From positions 6,641 to 70,640 of the forward strand of contig CAZLOH010000028.1 in the NCBI GenBank assembly GCA_964561105.1: DNA of 64,000 bases, given 5' to 3'. Shown one piece after another: positions 38,101 through 46,320 of the stretch (within the stretch, counting starts at the first letter, position 1; every line of letters begins with the position of its first letter). The notes under the pieces were generated by a model. The model worked only from the letters and a program-made list of their open reading frames with translations, did not search any database and was not told the origin of the DNA. Made by a program: the position numbers and the translations under genes. This DNA is from JADLHS01 sp964561105. GTDB lineage: Bacteria; Verrucomicrobiota; Verrucomicrobiia; Limisphaerales; JADLHS01.

Positions 38101-40289
38101 CAGTAGCCGAAGAAGTTGGTGCGACCGAGTTCGTCGCTGCCCGAAGTGAGTTGTTGCAGGCTGTTGTAGGTGAAATAACGCCAGTGCCCGAGTCGGTCCT
38201 TGGTCGCCACAAGATCAAGCTTGTCAAAGCGGTTGGAGAGATACGTGTTGTCCGGGAAGGCCAGGCTGGTCAGGCGCTGCAGTCCGTCCCAGGTGCAGGT
38301 GACAGTCAGGCCGCGCGGATCGGTGTACGTGTGGACGAGTCCGTTCGTGTAGGTGAAGGAGCGCACCCGGTTGCCGGGCGCGCCGCTGGTGTAGGCGCCG
38401 GTGTAATCCACGATTTGCTGAATCCAGTTCTGATAGGTGCCGCTGGTGAAAAAGAAATTCGTGGTGAGCAAACCGGAAGGCCGTTTGATGGCCGTCTGGC
38501 GCGCGGGCGGGGTCAGACTGGTGTAGAGGTTCGTGGTGATTTCACCGACCGCGTTGGTAAAATAGAGCAGATCATTGCCGCCGTTGAGCGTGTAGCCGGC
38601 CCGCAGTAAGAAGGTAGAAGAACCATTCTCCCGGACGGATGCCTCGGTTTTCACCTGGTTGAAACTACCGGCGAATTTCGCGTCGTTGGTGCGATACAAG
38701 AGGTTCGCCCCGACTGAATAGGTGCTGATGATGTTGGTGGCGTTGCCAAAATCGTCCCGTTCCTGCCGGACAAACCAGGAAGCGCCGCCCGGCAAAATGC
38801 GCGCTACGAACCGCGGTTCGGGATTGTCGCCCTGATGATCCGAATCGCTTTGGCCAGCGTAGTCATACCACGTCATCTGGCCTGCGGTGGTGCCATCCGG
38901 GCTGGGCTCGCGGAGCATGGAGAGCGTGTCGCTGACCGCCGCGCCATTCGCACCGACCGTTCCCAGCCAGTGCTTCAGGCGGGCCAGTTGATAATCGGTG
39001 GTGCTGAGGTTGACGTAATTCGTTTTGCCCGCTGCTGACAGCGCCGCGTATTGCTGACGCCCCCAGTGAAAGCTGTTGCGGTAGTAGAGCCAATCGCTGG
39101 CAAACGCATTGCTGAACACGCCGGTATTCGGCAGCGGAAAACCCGCCGGGAGCAAGTCCGTCCCGGAGGAAGCGTTCAGCTTCGTCCCGTCATCGCGGTA
39201 GAGATACAACTGCTTGCTTCCGTTGGGTTCGGTGATTTCCACCGAGCGGTTGATGAGGTTGGTGCCGCCCAACGCCACCCACCGGTTGGTGTTGAACGGG
39301 TCCTGAAACGGAGCGGACTGTGTGAACTTGAACGAAGTGTTGCCATACGGCGTCGCCAAGTTCGTCACGCGGCCGGAGTTGTCATACGTCAGGCCACTGG
39401 CGTTGGTCGCCGTGTCCACGATGTTGGTCAGATGTCCGGCGGCATCGTATTGGAACTGCGCCACCCGGCCATACGGGTCTTGAATGGAGGTCACCAGATT
39501 GGTGATCGTGTGCGCGTAATTGAGAAAGTTGGTTTTCCCGTCGCAATCAATGACCTCCTTGACGATGCGATGTCCGCCGTCATTGGGCCCGCTCTCGTAA
39601 TAGCGGAACTCCGTGAGAAAGCGGTGCCGGTCGTAGGAGTAAGTCAGCAAGTAGCGGTCGGGGTCAGCCAGGCCGGTGGCGATTTTACGACGATACTCGT
39701 CCCGTGAACCGTCGGGGTGCTCGATGCGGAAACCGTCGGTGACATCCTGGCCGCCCGGGCCCGGATGATGCAGACGCAGAATCAACATGCGCGTCTTGAA
39801 ATCCATCGGTGCGGCGGCGGAGAACACAAACTCGGCCCCTTGAGACTTCAGCACATAAACCCCGCCCTGATCCTCAACGTAACCAAACCACGCACTGGCC
39901 CAATTCGTCCCCAGGCTGGAAAACCCGCGGTCCGTCAGCTTGCTACGCTGCTTGTAGGACAAGTCAAAGGCGACGGTTCCACGAGACGTTTGGTACGACC
40001 AAGGCTGATCGTGCAGCCAGAGCGAGAGATAGGGTTCTGAAACCCGCCACCGTACCAGGCCAACGGCTGAGTCTAGGCACGGGCCGCAAGCCTCTCCGCC
40101 GAAACCGTCTTGATTGGGCTGGCACGGACCGTCGTAGGCATCGTTGATGTCATTGGGCCAGCCGTTGGTACCTACATGCGCCTCGACCGGACCAACCACC
40201 ACCGCCAAACACAAAACGACCAACCCAAGAACCTTGGCCAAACCCGCCTCGGTGTTTTTCACAACCAGCATCCGCGATGGCGGGTTCAT
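35181..40289 (-). CDS. RHS-repeat polymorphic toxin
   Basis: The 1702-residue protein begins with a signal peptide (VLGLVVLCLAVVVGPVEA). About residues 200-1350 hold many RHS/YD repeats (YDRHRFLTEFRYYESG, YDAAGHLTNIVDTATN, YDANWRLTAHW), which build a hollow shell around the toxin. The RHS core reads YLYDPFGRLLG, WLHQDPIREAGGINLYQFVGN and ends NPLSYVDRDGLDP near 1493. After it come a Gly/Ala-rich hydrophobic stretch (about 1500-1560) and a polar tail of about 130 residues with RYAKDADGAIHRF and GTFHWAGSTSGRG, the presumed toxin. I cannot name its activity. It overlaps the LamG gene upstream and the immunity gene downstream by 4 bases each. Confidence 0.88.
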   Translation of the reverse strand: MNPPSRMLVVKNTEAGLAKVLGLVVLCLAVVVGPVEAHVGTNGWPNDINDAYDGPCQPNQDGFGGEACGPCLDSAVGLVRWRVSEPYLSLWLHDQPWSYQTSRGTVAFDLSYKQRSKLTDRGFSSLGTNWASAWFGYVEDQGGVYVLKSQGAEFVFSAAAPMDFKTRMLILRLHHPGPGGQDVTDGFRIEHPDGSRDEYRRKIATGLADPDRYLLTYSYDRHRFLTEFRYYESGPNDGGHRIVKEVIDCDGKTNFLNYAHTITNLVTSIQDPYGRVAQFQYDAAGHLTNIVDTATNASGLTYDNSGRVTNLATPYGNTSFKFTQSAPFQDPFNTNRWVALGGTNLINRSVEITEPNGSKQLYLYRDDGTKLNASSGTDLLPAGFPLPNTGVFSNAFASDWLYYRNSFHWGRQQYAALSAAGKTNYVNLSTTDYQLARLKHWLGTVGANGAAVSDTLSMLREPSPDGTTAGQMTWYDYAGQSDSDHQGDNPEPRFVARILPGGASWFVRQERDDFGNATNIISTYSVGANLLYRTNDAKFAGSFNQVKTEASVRENGSSTFLLRAGYTLNGGNDLLYFTNAVGEITTNLYTSLTPPARQTAIKRPSGLLTTNFFFTSGTYQNWIQQIVDYTGAYTSGAPGNRVRSFTYTNGLVHTYTDPRGLTVTCTWDGLQRLTSLAFPDNTYLSNRFDKLDLVATKDRLGHWRYFTYNSLQQLTSGSDELGRTNFFGYCDCGSLYSVTNALGHVTLFDHDYAGRLTTESATNGSLVTYQYNALGQVTNVLDSAGTSTRFTYNNQGLLTAISNAYGRAFATTYDHRDRATNVVSAAGVSVTNVFDNLDRLLTRGFPDGGVEKFAYSTRGLMAYTNQLGFATLYGRDAFRRLTAVTNANQEIVQASYNPAGDLLTLSDGKNQKTSWAYDVFGLMTARTNDVGTLVATNGYDANWRLTAHWTPAKGLTTYSYDDAGNLTNVNYPVSPDVALGYDALNRLTNLITTGQFTNSYSYTNFGAFDGALANEDGPWPNDTVSLGYANRQRTTLSLNSPLSTFNQTYAYDAARRLTNVTSTAGAFVYHYSSQPSPLIAQLTLPGGSYITNTFDGLARLTSTLLKNSGGGVLNAHAYQYNVGNERTKQTRADGSYVDYSYDAISQLITAVGKESGGSSRLNEQSGWDFDPAGNLNFRTNNGFLQTFNTVSLNQLTTATRANTFTVSGNASLTATNVTVNTLAATRYADATFAKDGFTLTNGTNTFTVIAKTSLGLNGTNTISVNLPATNTFAYDLNGNLRTNGPIIYAYDDANRLVTNYVAGAWKSEHLYDGLSRRRITRDYTWQSSAWVLTKEVRLVWDGLLPIQERDTNNHSLVTYTRGLDLSGSLAGAGGIGGLLARTDNQGSVFYHADGMGNVTALVDAQQTLEGRYLYDPFGRLLGMWGPVAPRNVMRFSSKPVDLLTGDYDFGYRRYSTDLQRWLHQDPIREAGGINLYQFVGNNPLSYVDRDGLDPVTGTLLGVATTVGTGSTGAGSATVLTVSGAGATVGISATGVGAGVVAGALAAGGAAAVWYLVETTPPSPVLYPNVHGGNPIPNSITVPIPGVLLNPGEYVDQEGNIRDANGDIVRDKNGRPVERKPCKLVSNPKHHRNSESPEPKNVAELFDKSILDENGSRYAKDADGAIHRFMDGNDGTFHWAGSTSGRGLHPNKMPSRDTLKRLK

Positions 40290-41773
40290 GGCAATGGGGA
40301 AGCCTCCTTGGGCGCGGCAATAAATATCTTCAAGCCATCCGCCACATGCGGGTCGGTAGCGCCGAAGAACTCCTGCAAGTTGGTCAGCCCATCATCATCC
40401 GGATCGCCCCCGGCGTTATTGTTGGCTACCGGATCAAATCCAGATTGAACTTCCCAGCCGTCAGGCAATCCGTCGCCATCCGTGTCCGGATTGTTCGGGT
40501 CAGTCTTGGAAGCCAGTTTCTCATAGGCATCCGTCAGCCCGTCGCCATCCGAATCTAGTGACGTGCCGAGCAGGTAGAATGTCTGGCCGGTCGGCTGATT
40601 CGTGTATTGATACGTCGAACAACTCGGCCCGCGCTCCAGCCACGTCCAGTTGGCAGCCGTGAGGCTGGGACCGGAAAAATTGGTGGTCGAGAAAATGTCC
40701 GCCGGCCCGTTCGTCCCTTGCACGTCAAACGTCACCGTCCAACCCTGATTCGTCACCCACACCGAAATCACATTGGTGATGTAGAGCGGCGAGTTGGTAA
40801 TGCACTCCGCCGTTGGCCCGCTCAACCGCAGCATCTGAACTCCCCCGCCCGATTCCTCCAACTCCTTTGCCTTCGCCGCCATCACCGCTTTCCACTTCTC
40901 CGCCAGTTCCAGCCGGTAGGCCATCTCCGCCTCAGTGACCGGCCCGAGCGCCGCAATGTCCCGGAACGCCAGATGATGAAACGCCAGCTTCAACGGGCGC
41001 GCAAAGCAGAACACCTCGTCAAACTCGCCACCCGCTGACCACTCGCCGGACAGCGAACTGCCAATCACCAATCGCGCCACCTTCGCCGGCACCGCCAACG
41101 TCCCTGCGCCCTTGGTCACTACTTCTCCATCTAAGACGAGTTCCGTTCCGTCCGGGCCATAATTCAACACAACCTGATGCCAGACGCCCGCCGCCCACGT
41201 GATCTTGGCCTCCAGCAAAACCTCCTTGCCATCCGACCCCACCAACGCCAGTGCCGTCCCCGCCGGATTCACCTGCAATGACCACAGCACTGCCGCTTGC
41301 GCCCCGTCCGCCACCGCAAATTCCAGCAACGTCGTTGATTGCCCGGGCGACTGGCCTTTAGCCACCGAGGTACTGGCCCAGTACGGTTGGAACCAGAACC
41401 GGACCGCCCCGTTCCCGGTCGCGACCTGCTCCCACCCCGCCTCGTTCAAACCGGCAATGACGAAAGGCGACACCACACCCACTCGCTCCAACGCATAACC
41501 CGACCACGATTCCCGCAACGTGCCGTAATTGGGAATCATCACCGCCGCATTGCTCACCCCCGCGTAATACACCTCATCAAACGACTCGGAGCGCAACGTC
41601 CGCACCAACTCCGGCAACGGCGGATACGGCGCTCGCGGCGCGGCGAAGACACTTACCGCACAGACAAGGAAGACGAAATTGATGAAACCAGGAACTAAGG
41701 ACGAAGCCACGGGTTGAAGAACGCCGTTCCGAACTCGCGAGCCGGTTGCTGAGTTGCGTGTTCCGAGGATCAT
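40286..41773 (-). CDS. secreted LamG-like protein with TSP3/calcium-binding repeats
   Basis: The 495-residue protein has a signal sequence (FINFVFLVCAVSVFAA), a LamG/concanavalin-like beta-sandwich (about 120-270; VRFWFQPYWAS, WHQVVLNYGPDGTELVLDGE, FDEVFCFARPL) and a C-terminal series of thrombospondin type 3-like repeats (DSDGDGLTDAYEK, NPDTDGDGLPDGWEV, GGDPDDDGLTNLQEF) that bind calcium. It is the first gene of the LamG-RHS-immunity operon; its stop overlaps the RHS start (ATGA). It may anchor or display the RHS protein at the surface; that is inference from context. Confidence 0.8.
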   Translation of the reverse strand: MILGTRNSATGSRVRNGVLQPVASSLVPGFINFVFLVCAVSVFAAPRAPYPPLPELVRTLRSESFDEVYYAGVSNAAVMIPNYGTLRESWSGYALERVGVVSPFVIAGLNEAGWEQVATGNGAVRFWFQPYWASTSVAKGQSPGQSTTLLEFAVADGAQAAVLWSLQVNPAGTALALVGSDGKEVLLEAKITWAAGVWHQVVLNYGPDGTELVLDGEVVTKGAGTLAVPAKVARLVIGSSLSGEWSAGGEFDEVFCFARPLKLAFHHLAFRDIAALGPVTEAEMAYRLELAEKWKAVMAAKAKELEESGGGVQMLRLSGPTAECITNSPLYITNVISVWVTNQGWTVTFDVQGTNGPADIFSTTNFSGPSLTAANWTWLERGPSCSTYQYTNQPTGQTFYLLGTSLDSDGDGLTDAYEKLASKTDPNNPDTDGDGLPDGWEVQSGFDPVANNNAGGDPDDDGLTNLQEFFGATDPHVADGLKIFIAAPKEASPLP

Positions 41774-41821
41774 GCGTTGCTCGGAGTGTTATTAGTCAAA
41801 GCCAAAGCACGTTGCGAGCAG

Positions 41822-41849
41822 AATCTAGTCGTTAACGACATGGCGGCAA
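41822..41849 (-). promoter_or_regulatory. possible promoter/operator of the LamG-RHS operon
   Basis: On the minus strand TTGCCG (41849-41844) and TAGATT (41827-41822) are 16 bases apart. The perfect palindrome GTCGTTAACGAC (41828-41839) lies exactly in the spacer, where a bound repressor would block polymerase. It is 38 bases before the divergent XRE-type gene. The -35 box is weak. Confidence 0.4.
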
Positions 41850-41877
41850 TTTGCGCTTCCTGTTTCCTAACCTGCCA

Positions 41878-42110
41878 ATGTCGGCCAGCCAGCAACACCG
41901 TCGCCTTTTGGGTGAGACAATTCGTGCCCTGCGGCTTAGATGCGGCTTAGATGCGGCTTTAGTCAGGAGCGTTTGGCAGAGCGAGCTGAACTATCCACTG
42001 TTTTTATCAGCCGCGTTGAGCGCGGGAAAGAATCCCCCTCGGTCGATTCACTCATGAAGATTGCGGAAGCCATGAAAGTGCGCGTCCGTGATTTAGTTGC
42101 GAGCATTTGA
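41878..42110 (+). pseudogene. XRE-family regulator broken by an 11-bp tandem duplication
   Basis: From ATG 41878 the frame reads MSASQQHRRLLGETIRALRL and then is thrown out by a duplicated 11-bp unit. In another frame the text resumes as FSQERLAERAELSTVFISRV, ERGKESPSVDSLMKIAEAMK and VRVRDLVASI, ending at TGA 42110. Taking one copy of the unit out gives one uninterrupted 73-residue HTH_3 protein, including the classic ISRVERGKESPS helix. The gene is divergent from the LamG-RHS operon and could have been its repressor. As read, it makes only a truncated product. Confidence 0.8.
41935..41956 (+). repeat. 11-bp tandem duplication (CTTAGATGCGG x2)
   Basis: The two units are identical and adjacent (41935-41945, 41946-41956). 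Eleven is not a multiple of three, so the second copy shifts the frame of the XRE gene. Slipped-strand replication is the simplest origin. Confidence 0.92.
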
Positions 42111-42122
42111 TCGCGATCCTAT

Positions 42123-43466
42123 TCAACGGCCCATCATGCCGGGCAGCGCACCGCCCATCCGACCCATCAGCTTCTGAAATTTGCCCATCTTCTTCATCAT
42201 CTGCTGCATCTGGCCGAACTTGTTGAGCATGGTGTTCAACTCGGTGACCGTCACGCCGCTCCCGGCCGCAATGCGGCGACGGCGGCTGGCATTCAAGATC
42301 TGCGGGCTGAGTCGTTCCTTGGGCGTCATGCCGCAGATCATCGCCTCCATGCGCTTGAATTCCGTTTCCTGCTTCGACATGTCCTGCCCCTGCATCGCCT
42401 GCGCGCCGCCGGGGAGCAGCTTCACGAGATTCTCCAGCGGGCCGAGCTTCTTCATCTGGCGCAATTGTTCGAGGAAGTCTTCCAGCGTGAACTGACCCTT
42501 GCGCATCTTTTCTTCCATGCGCCGCAGATCGTCCTCGTTCACCGCTTCCGCGGCCTTCTCGACCAGACTCACGACGTCGCCCATGCCCAGGATGCGCGAG
42601 GCCATGCGCTCGGGATGAAACGGCTCAAAGTCGTCGAGCTTCTCGCCCAGGCCCATGAACTTGATGGGCTTGCCGGTCACGGCCTTCAAGCTCAGCGCCG
42701 CGCCGCCGCGCGCGTCACCATCGAGCTTGGTCAGAATGGAGCCGGTGATGTTCAGCGCCTGGTCGAAGTGCGTGGCGACGTTCACGGCTTCCTGGCCGGT
42801 GGCGGCGTCGAGGACGAGGAGGATTTCCTGCGGCTTGACGAGATCACGCAACCGGACGAGTTCCTGCACGAGCGGTTCGTCAATTTGCAACCGGCCCGCC
42901 GTGTCGAAGATGAGCGTGTTGCGATTGTTCGCCTTGGCGAAGGCCAGGGCTTCCCGCGCGATCTTCAAGACGTCTTTTTCGCCGCGCTGGAGGAAGACCG
43001 GAATCTCGAGTTGTTTGCCCAGGACTTCGAGTTGGTCCATCGCCGCCGGACGGTACACGTCCGCGGCCACGAGCAATGGTTGCCGGCCCTGCTTGAGGAT
43101 GAGCCGGGCCAGTTTGCCGGAGGACGTGGTTTTGCCCGCGCCGTGCAAGCCCACCATCAGGATGGAACTCGGCTGCGCGGTGAGCCGGAGGCCGGCGTTT
43201 TGGGAGCCCAGCAATTCGGTCAACTCGTCCGCGATGATTTTGACGATCTGCTGGCCGGGCTGGACGCTTTGGATGACTTCGACCCCCACGGACTTGGCTT
43301 TGACGCGCTCGATAAAATCGCGGGCCACCTTGAAATTCACGTCGGCTTCGAGCAGGGCCTGGCGCACCTCGCGCAGGGCGTCAGCGACGTTGCTCTCGGA
43401 AATTTTGCCGAGGCCGCGCAGATTGCGGAAGGCGTTCTGGAGTTTGCCGCTTAACGAGTCGAACAT
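42123..43466 (-). CDS. ffh: signal recognition particle protein Ffh
   Basis: Ffh binds signal sequences of nascent membrane proteins and 4.5S RNA and delivers ribosomes to FtsY. The 447-residue protein has the N domain, the GTPase P-loop GLHGAGKTTSSGKLA (about 107-121), DVYRPAAMDQL, DTAGRLQID, TKLDGDARGGAALS and a methionine-rich M domain (QMQQMMKKMGKFQKLMGRMG) ending in GALPGMMGR. Length and motifs are typical. No SRP RNA could be recognised in the window. Confidence 0.95.
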   Translation of the reverse strand: MFDSLSGKLQNAFRNLRGLGKISESNVADALREVRQALLEADVNFKVARDFIERVKAKSVGVEVIQSVQPGQQIVKIIADELTELLGSQNAGLRLTAQPSSILMVGLHGAGKTTSSGKLARLILKQGRQPLLVAADVYRPAAMDQLEVLGKQLEIPVFLQRGEKDVLKIAREALAFAKANNRNTLIFDTAGRLQIDEPLVQELVRLRDLVKPQEILLVLDAATGQEAVNVATHFDQALNITGSILTKLDGDARGGAALSLKAVTGKPIKFMGLGEKLDDFEPFHPERMASRILGMGDVVSLVEKAAEAVNEDDLRRMEEKMRKGQFTLEDFLEQLRQMKKLGPLENLVKLLPGGAQAMQGQDMSKQETEFKRMEAMICGMTPKERLSPQILNASRRRRIAAGSGVTVTELNTMLNKFGQMQQMMKKMGKFQKLMGRMGGALPGMMGR

Positions 43467-43544
43467 CGGGTCAAACTAGCAAGTGGGCGCGGATTGACAA
43501 GGCTGGCGCGGTCTGGCTTAATCTGCGGCCCGCGTCAAGCGGTC

Positions 43545-43630
43545 GGTAGGTTACCCAAGTGGCCAACGGGGGCAGACTGTAAATCTGCTGGCTTACGCCT
43601 TCGATGGTTCGAATCCATCACCTACCACCA
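43545..43630 (+). tRNA. tRNA-Tyr (anticodon GTA)
   Basis: The 7-bp acceptor stem GGTAGGT/ACCTACC, the anticodon stem GCAGA/TCTGC with loop CTGTAAA (anticodon GTA at 43579-43581), a long variable arm and the T-loop GGTTCGAATCC give a class II tRNA. The CCA end is encoded (43628-43630). It lies 13 bases before purH. Confidence 0.95.
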
Positions 43631-43643
43631 CCTTCAAAAACAC

Positions 43644-45194
43644 ATGAATAAAATTTCGCGCGCACTGCTTTCCGTTTCCGACAAAAACGGACTGATTCCC
43701 CTGGCCCAGACCCTCGCGGCGGCCGGGGTGGAACTGCTTTCCACCGGCGGCACGGCCCGGGCGCTCCGGGACGCCGGCCTGACTGTGAAAGACGTGAGCG
43801 AGCACACCGGGTTTCCGGAAATGCTGGACGGCCGTGTGAAGACCCTGCACCCGAAAGTCCACGGCGGGTTGCTGTACATTCGAGGCAATGCCCAGCACGA
43901 AGCGGCGGTGAAACAACACGGCCTCGCGCCCATTGATCTGGTGGTGGTGAATCTCTACCCGTTCGAAGCGACGGTGGTGAAACCGAACGTCTCGCTGCAC
44001 GACGCGATTGAGAACATTGACATCGGCGGACCTTCGATGCTGCGCAGCGCAGCCAAGAACCACGACAGCGTGACGGTCATCGTGGACCCGGCGGACTACG
44101 CGCTGGTGGCCGAGCAGATCCAGGCGACCGGCAACACCACGCTGGAACTCCGCCGCACGCTGGCGGCCAAGGTCTATGCCCGCACCGCCGCTTACGATGC
44201 GGCCATCGCGGCGCACCTGCAGAGAGAATTCGCCACCGACAAACAAGCCCTGCCGGCGACGCTCACGATCTCCGCGCCATTGGCGCAATCCCTGCGCTAC
44301 GGCGAGAACCCGCATCAAAAGGCCGCGCTTTACGGAAAATTCGGCGAGTTCTTCACGCAACTGCACGGCAAGGAACTTTCCTACAACAACATTCTCGACC
44401 TCACGGCAGCGGCGGCGTTGATTGCCGAGTTTGAAGGGGAGCAGCCGACGCTGGCGATTCTCAAGCACACGAACCCTTGCGGTGTGGGGCAAGGGATCAA
44501 TCTCCGCGAGGCGTGGGACAAGGCATTCGCCACCGACAAACAAGCGCCGTTCGGCGGCATCATCGCCGTCAACCGGCCACTGGATGCCGCGTGCGCGGAG
44601 GCCATCGCGGAGATCTTTAGCGAAGTCATTGTCGCCCCGGACTTCACGCCCGAGGCCCTGGCGATTTTGCGGAAGAAAAAAAACCTGCGTCTGCTCAAGG
44701 TTTTGAAATCTCCGCTGGCGGGCGCGGCTCGTGATCTGCGAAGCGTGGGAGCAAATTCTTTTCTCGTTCAGGAACGCGATCTCAAGCTAACGCGGGCGGC
44801 GGACTTGAAGATCGTCACCCAACGCCAACCGAGCGAAGCCGAGTTGCAGGCGATGTTGTTCGGTTGGCGCGTGGTGAAGCATCTGAAGTCCAACGCCATC
44901 GTCTATGTCGGCGCGGATCGCACGCTGGGGGTGGGCGCGGGCCAGATGAGCCGAGTGGATGCGAGCCGCATCGCCGTGTGGAAAGCGGGCGAAGCCAGGT
45001 TGCCGCTCCAGGGCAGCGCGGTTTGCAGTGATGCATTCTTCCCATTCCCCGATGGCTTGCTTACCGCCGCCGATGCGGGCGCGACCGCAGCGATCCAACC
45101 GGGCGGTTCCGTGAAGGACGCCGAAGTCATCGCCGCCGCCGACCAACGCGGCTTGGCGATGGCGTTCACGGGCATCCGGCATTTCCGACACTGA
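43644..45194 (+). CDS. purH: bifunctional AICAR formyltransferase/IMP cyclohydrolase
   Basis: PurH performs the last two steps of IMP synthesis. The 516-residue protein has the MGS-like cyclohydrolase domain (LLSTGGTARALRDAGL, TGFPEMLDGRVKTLHPKVHG, LDLVVVNLYPFEAT-like PIDLVVVNLYPFE) and the transformylase domain (SLRYGENPHQKAALY, LKHTNPCGVGQG, then AFTGIRHFRH at the C-terminus). The ATG at 43644 is chosen because an upstream extension would run through the tRNA gene. Confidence 0.95.
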   Translation: MNKISRALLSVSDKNGLIPLAQTLAAAGVELLSTGGTARALRDAGLTVKDVSEHTGFPEMLDGRVKTLHPKVHGGLLYIRGNAQHEAAVKQHGLAPIDLVVVNLYPFEATVVKPNVSLHDAIENIDIGGPSMLRSAAKNHDSVTVIVDPADYALVAEQIQATGNTTLELRRTLAAKVYARTAAYDAAIAAHLQREFATDKQALPATLTISAPLAQSLRYGENPHQKAALYGKFGEFFTQLHGKELSYNNILDLTAAAALIAEFEGEQPTLAILKHTNPCGVGQGINLREAWDKAFATDKQAPFGGIIAVNRPLDAACAEAIAEIFSEVIVAPDFTPEALAILRKKKNLRLLKVLKSPLAGAARDLRSVGANSFLVQERDLKLTRAADLKIVTQRQPSEAELQAMLFGWRVVKHLKSNAIVYVGADRTLGVGAGQMSRVDASRIAVWKAGEARLPLQGSAVCSDAFFPFPDGLLTAADAGATAAIQPGGSVKDAEVIAAADQRGLAMAFTGIRHFRH

Positions 45195-45584
45195 CTATTG
45201 CAACAACCAGTAGATGAGCGCGACCTGGCTGAGACCAACGCCGGCGATGAGAGTCCAGACAAACCATTCGCGCAGGCGCAAACTGCGTTGCCGGGTTTCG
45301 CCCAGACGGAAACAGAGTTTGGCCGAGCCGGCGGTGATGAGGTCGCCATTACGCAGGCGCGCGGTCTGAACGGGCGCCTGATTCACGGTGACAATCGCGC
45401 CCGGATGCGCGGTGAGCAGGAACCCCTCGGCGCGATCCAACGCCAGGGCAAAGTGTTTGTCCCACACGCCGTCGTCCGTCAGTTGTAAATCATTGGCGTC
45501 GGCGCGCCCAACGTGGACAGGAAAACGGCGGGCGTTCCACAAAACGCCCGCCTGTCGTCCGGAAAGAATTTGCAGTTGGATCAC
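45195..45584 (-). CDS. FHA-domain membrane protein
   Basis: The 129-residue protein has an FHA-like fold (FPVHVGRADANDLQLTDDGVWDKHFAL; the usual GR..ND...D..VS.HH pattern, with DKHF in place of SRxH) and one C-terminal membrane helix (FVWTLIAGVGLSQVALIYWLL). FHA domains read phosphothreonine. It follows the Wza-like gene with a 4-bp overlap and may link the exporter to protein phosphorylation. The divergent SxxH region makes phosphopeptide binding uncertain. Confidence 0.65.
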   Translation of the reverse strand: MIQLQILSGRQAGVLWNARRFPVHVGRADANDLQLTDDGVWDKHFALALDRAEGFLLTAHPGAIVTVNQAPVQTARLRNGDLITAGSAKLCFRLGETRQRSLRLREWFVWTLIAGVGLSQVALIYWLLQ

Positions 45585-46294
45585 CGGAGGATGTCGCGCC
45601 AGTCTCGCTGCGGGACATGGATCTTGTCACCGGGAAAGACTTGCAGATCCAGGCTCGGATCCTTGGCCGCTTTGGCGCAATCAAGCGTGATCGTTTTGCC
45701 ATCCGCGCGGGTCAGCTCGACGCGCGTCTTGGCCGCAAAGTCGGTGAAGTCGCCAGCGGATTGAATGGCTTTGGTAACGGTCGTAATGCCGAGATAAGCC
45801 TGCCGGCCGGGTTGTCGCACCTGTCCACCCACATAGTAAACGCGTTGCTCGCCGGTGACGGTAACCGTCAGGCGCACGTAGTAGTCGGGGACGTAGCGGT
45901 CGTGAATCTCCTTTTGCAAGTCGCCCGTGGTTTTGCCGGCCGCTTGAACGGCTCCGATCAGCGGCAGGGTGATGGTACCGTCGTCTTTGATGCGTTCTTC
46001 GTGCGACGGGATCTGTTCGATGGTGCCGGAGAACTTGACGGTGACGAGGTCGCCAACGGCAAGCACTGCGCCTTCTTCGGTGAGGGTGGTCAGGCTGGTC
46101 TTGACCGCAGCGTTGGTCGCCCCTGGCTCACTCACCGGAGCCGTCGTTGGCTGGCCGGGGAGGGGAGAAAATTTGGCCTGCTGGTCACTGCTTGGAGAAG
46201 GAGTCGTGCAGCCGGCCGCCAGCCAGCCGGTCACGCATACCAGCGCCAGCCATTGGAACATCCGTTCAGTCCGCTGCCAGAATTGTTTCTTCAT
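45581..46294 (-). CDS. polysaccharide export lipoprotein, Wza-like
   Basis: The protein of about 237 residues has a lipobox (VTGWLAAGC) and is predicted to be lipid-anchored. A Poly_export domain (AVLAVGDLVTVKFSGTIEQIP, IKDDGTITLPLIGAVQAAGK, EIHDRYVPDYYVRLTVTVTG) is followed by one SLBB domain (VYYVGGQVRQPGRQAYLG). It would form or contribute to the outer-membrane polysaccharide channel. I use ATG 46294 (MKKQFWQRTERM), the start of a proper signal peptide. It lies directly downstream of the BY-kinase gene. Confidence 0.85.
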   Translation of the reverse strand: MKKQFWQRTERMFQWLALVCVTGWLAAGCTTPSPSSDQQAKFSPLPGQPTTAPVSEPGATNAAVKTSLTTLTEEGAVLAVGDLVTVKFSGTIEQIPSHEERIKDDGTITLPLIGAVQAAGKTTGDLQKEIHDRYVPDYYVRLTVTVTGEQRVYYVGGQVRQPGRQAYLGITTVTKAIQSAGDFTDFAAKTRVELTRADGKTITLDCAKAAKDPSLDLQVFPGDKIHVPQRDWRDILR

Positions 46295-46320
46295 GAACCT
46301 TGTATCAACTGACACTGCGC

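Noticed and set aside
37194..38609. A 471-codon plus-strand frame inside the RHS gene
   Set aside because: It is antisense to YD repeats; regular repeats in the sense strand produce a repetitive antisense frame.
41851..42057. A 68-codon protein starting at 41851
   Set aside because: Its second half is the shifted frame after the 11-bp duplication; the real sequence is the 73-residue XRE frame.
43494..43643. N-terminal extension of purH
   Set aside because: The extension would translate the whole tRNA-Tyr gene and has no similarity to PurH.
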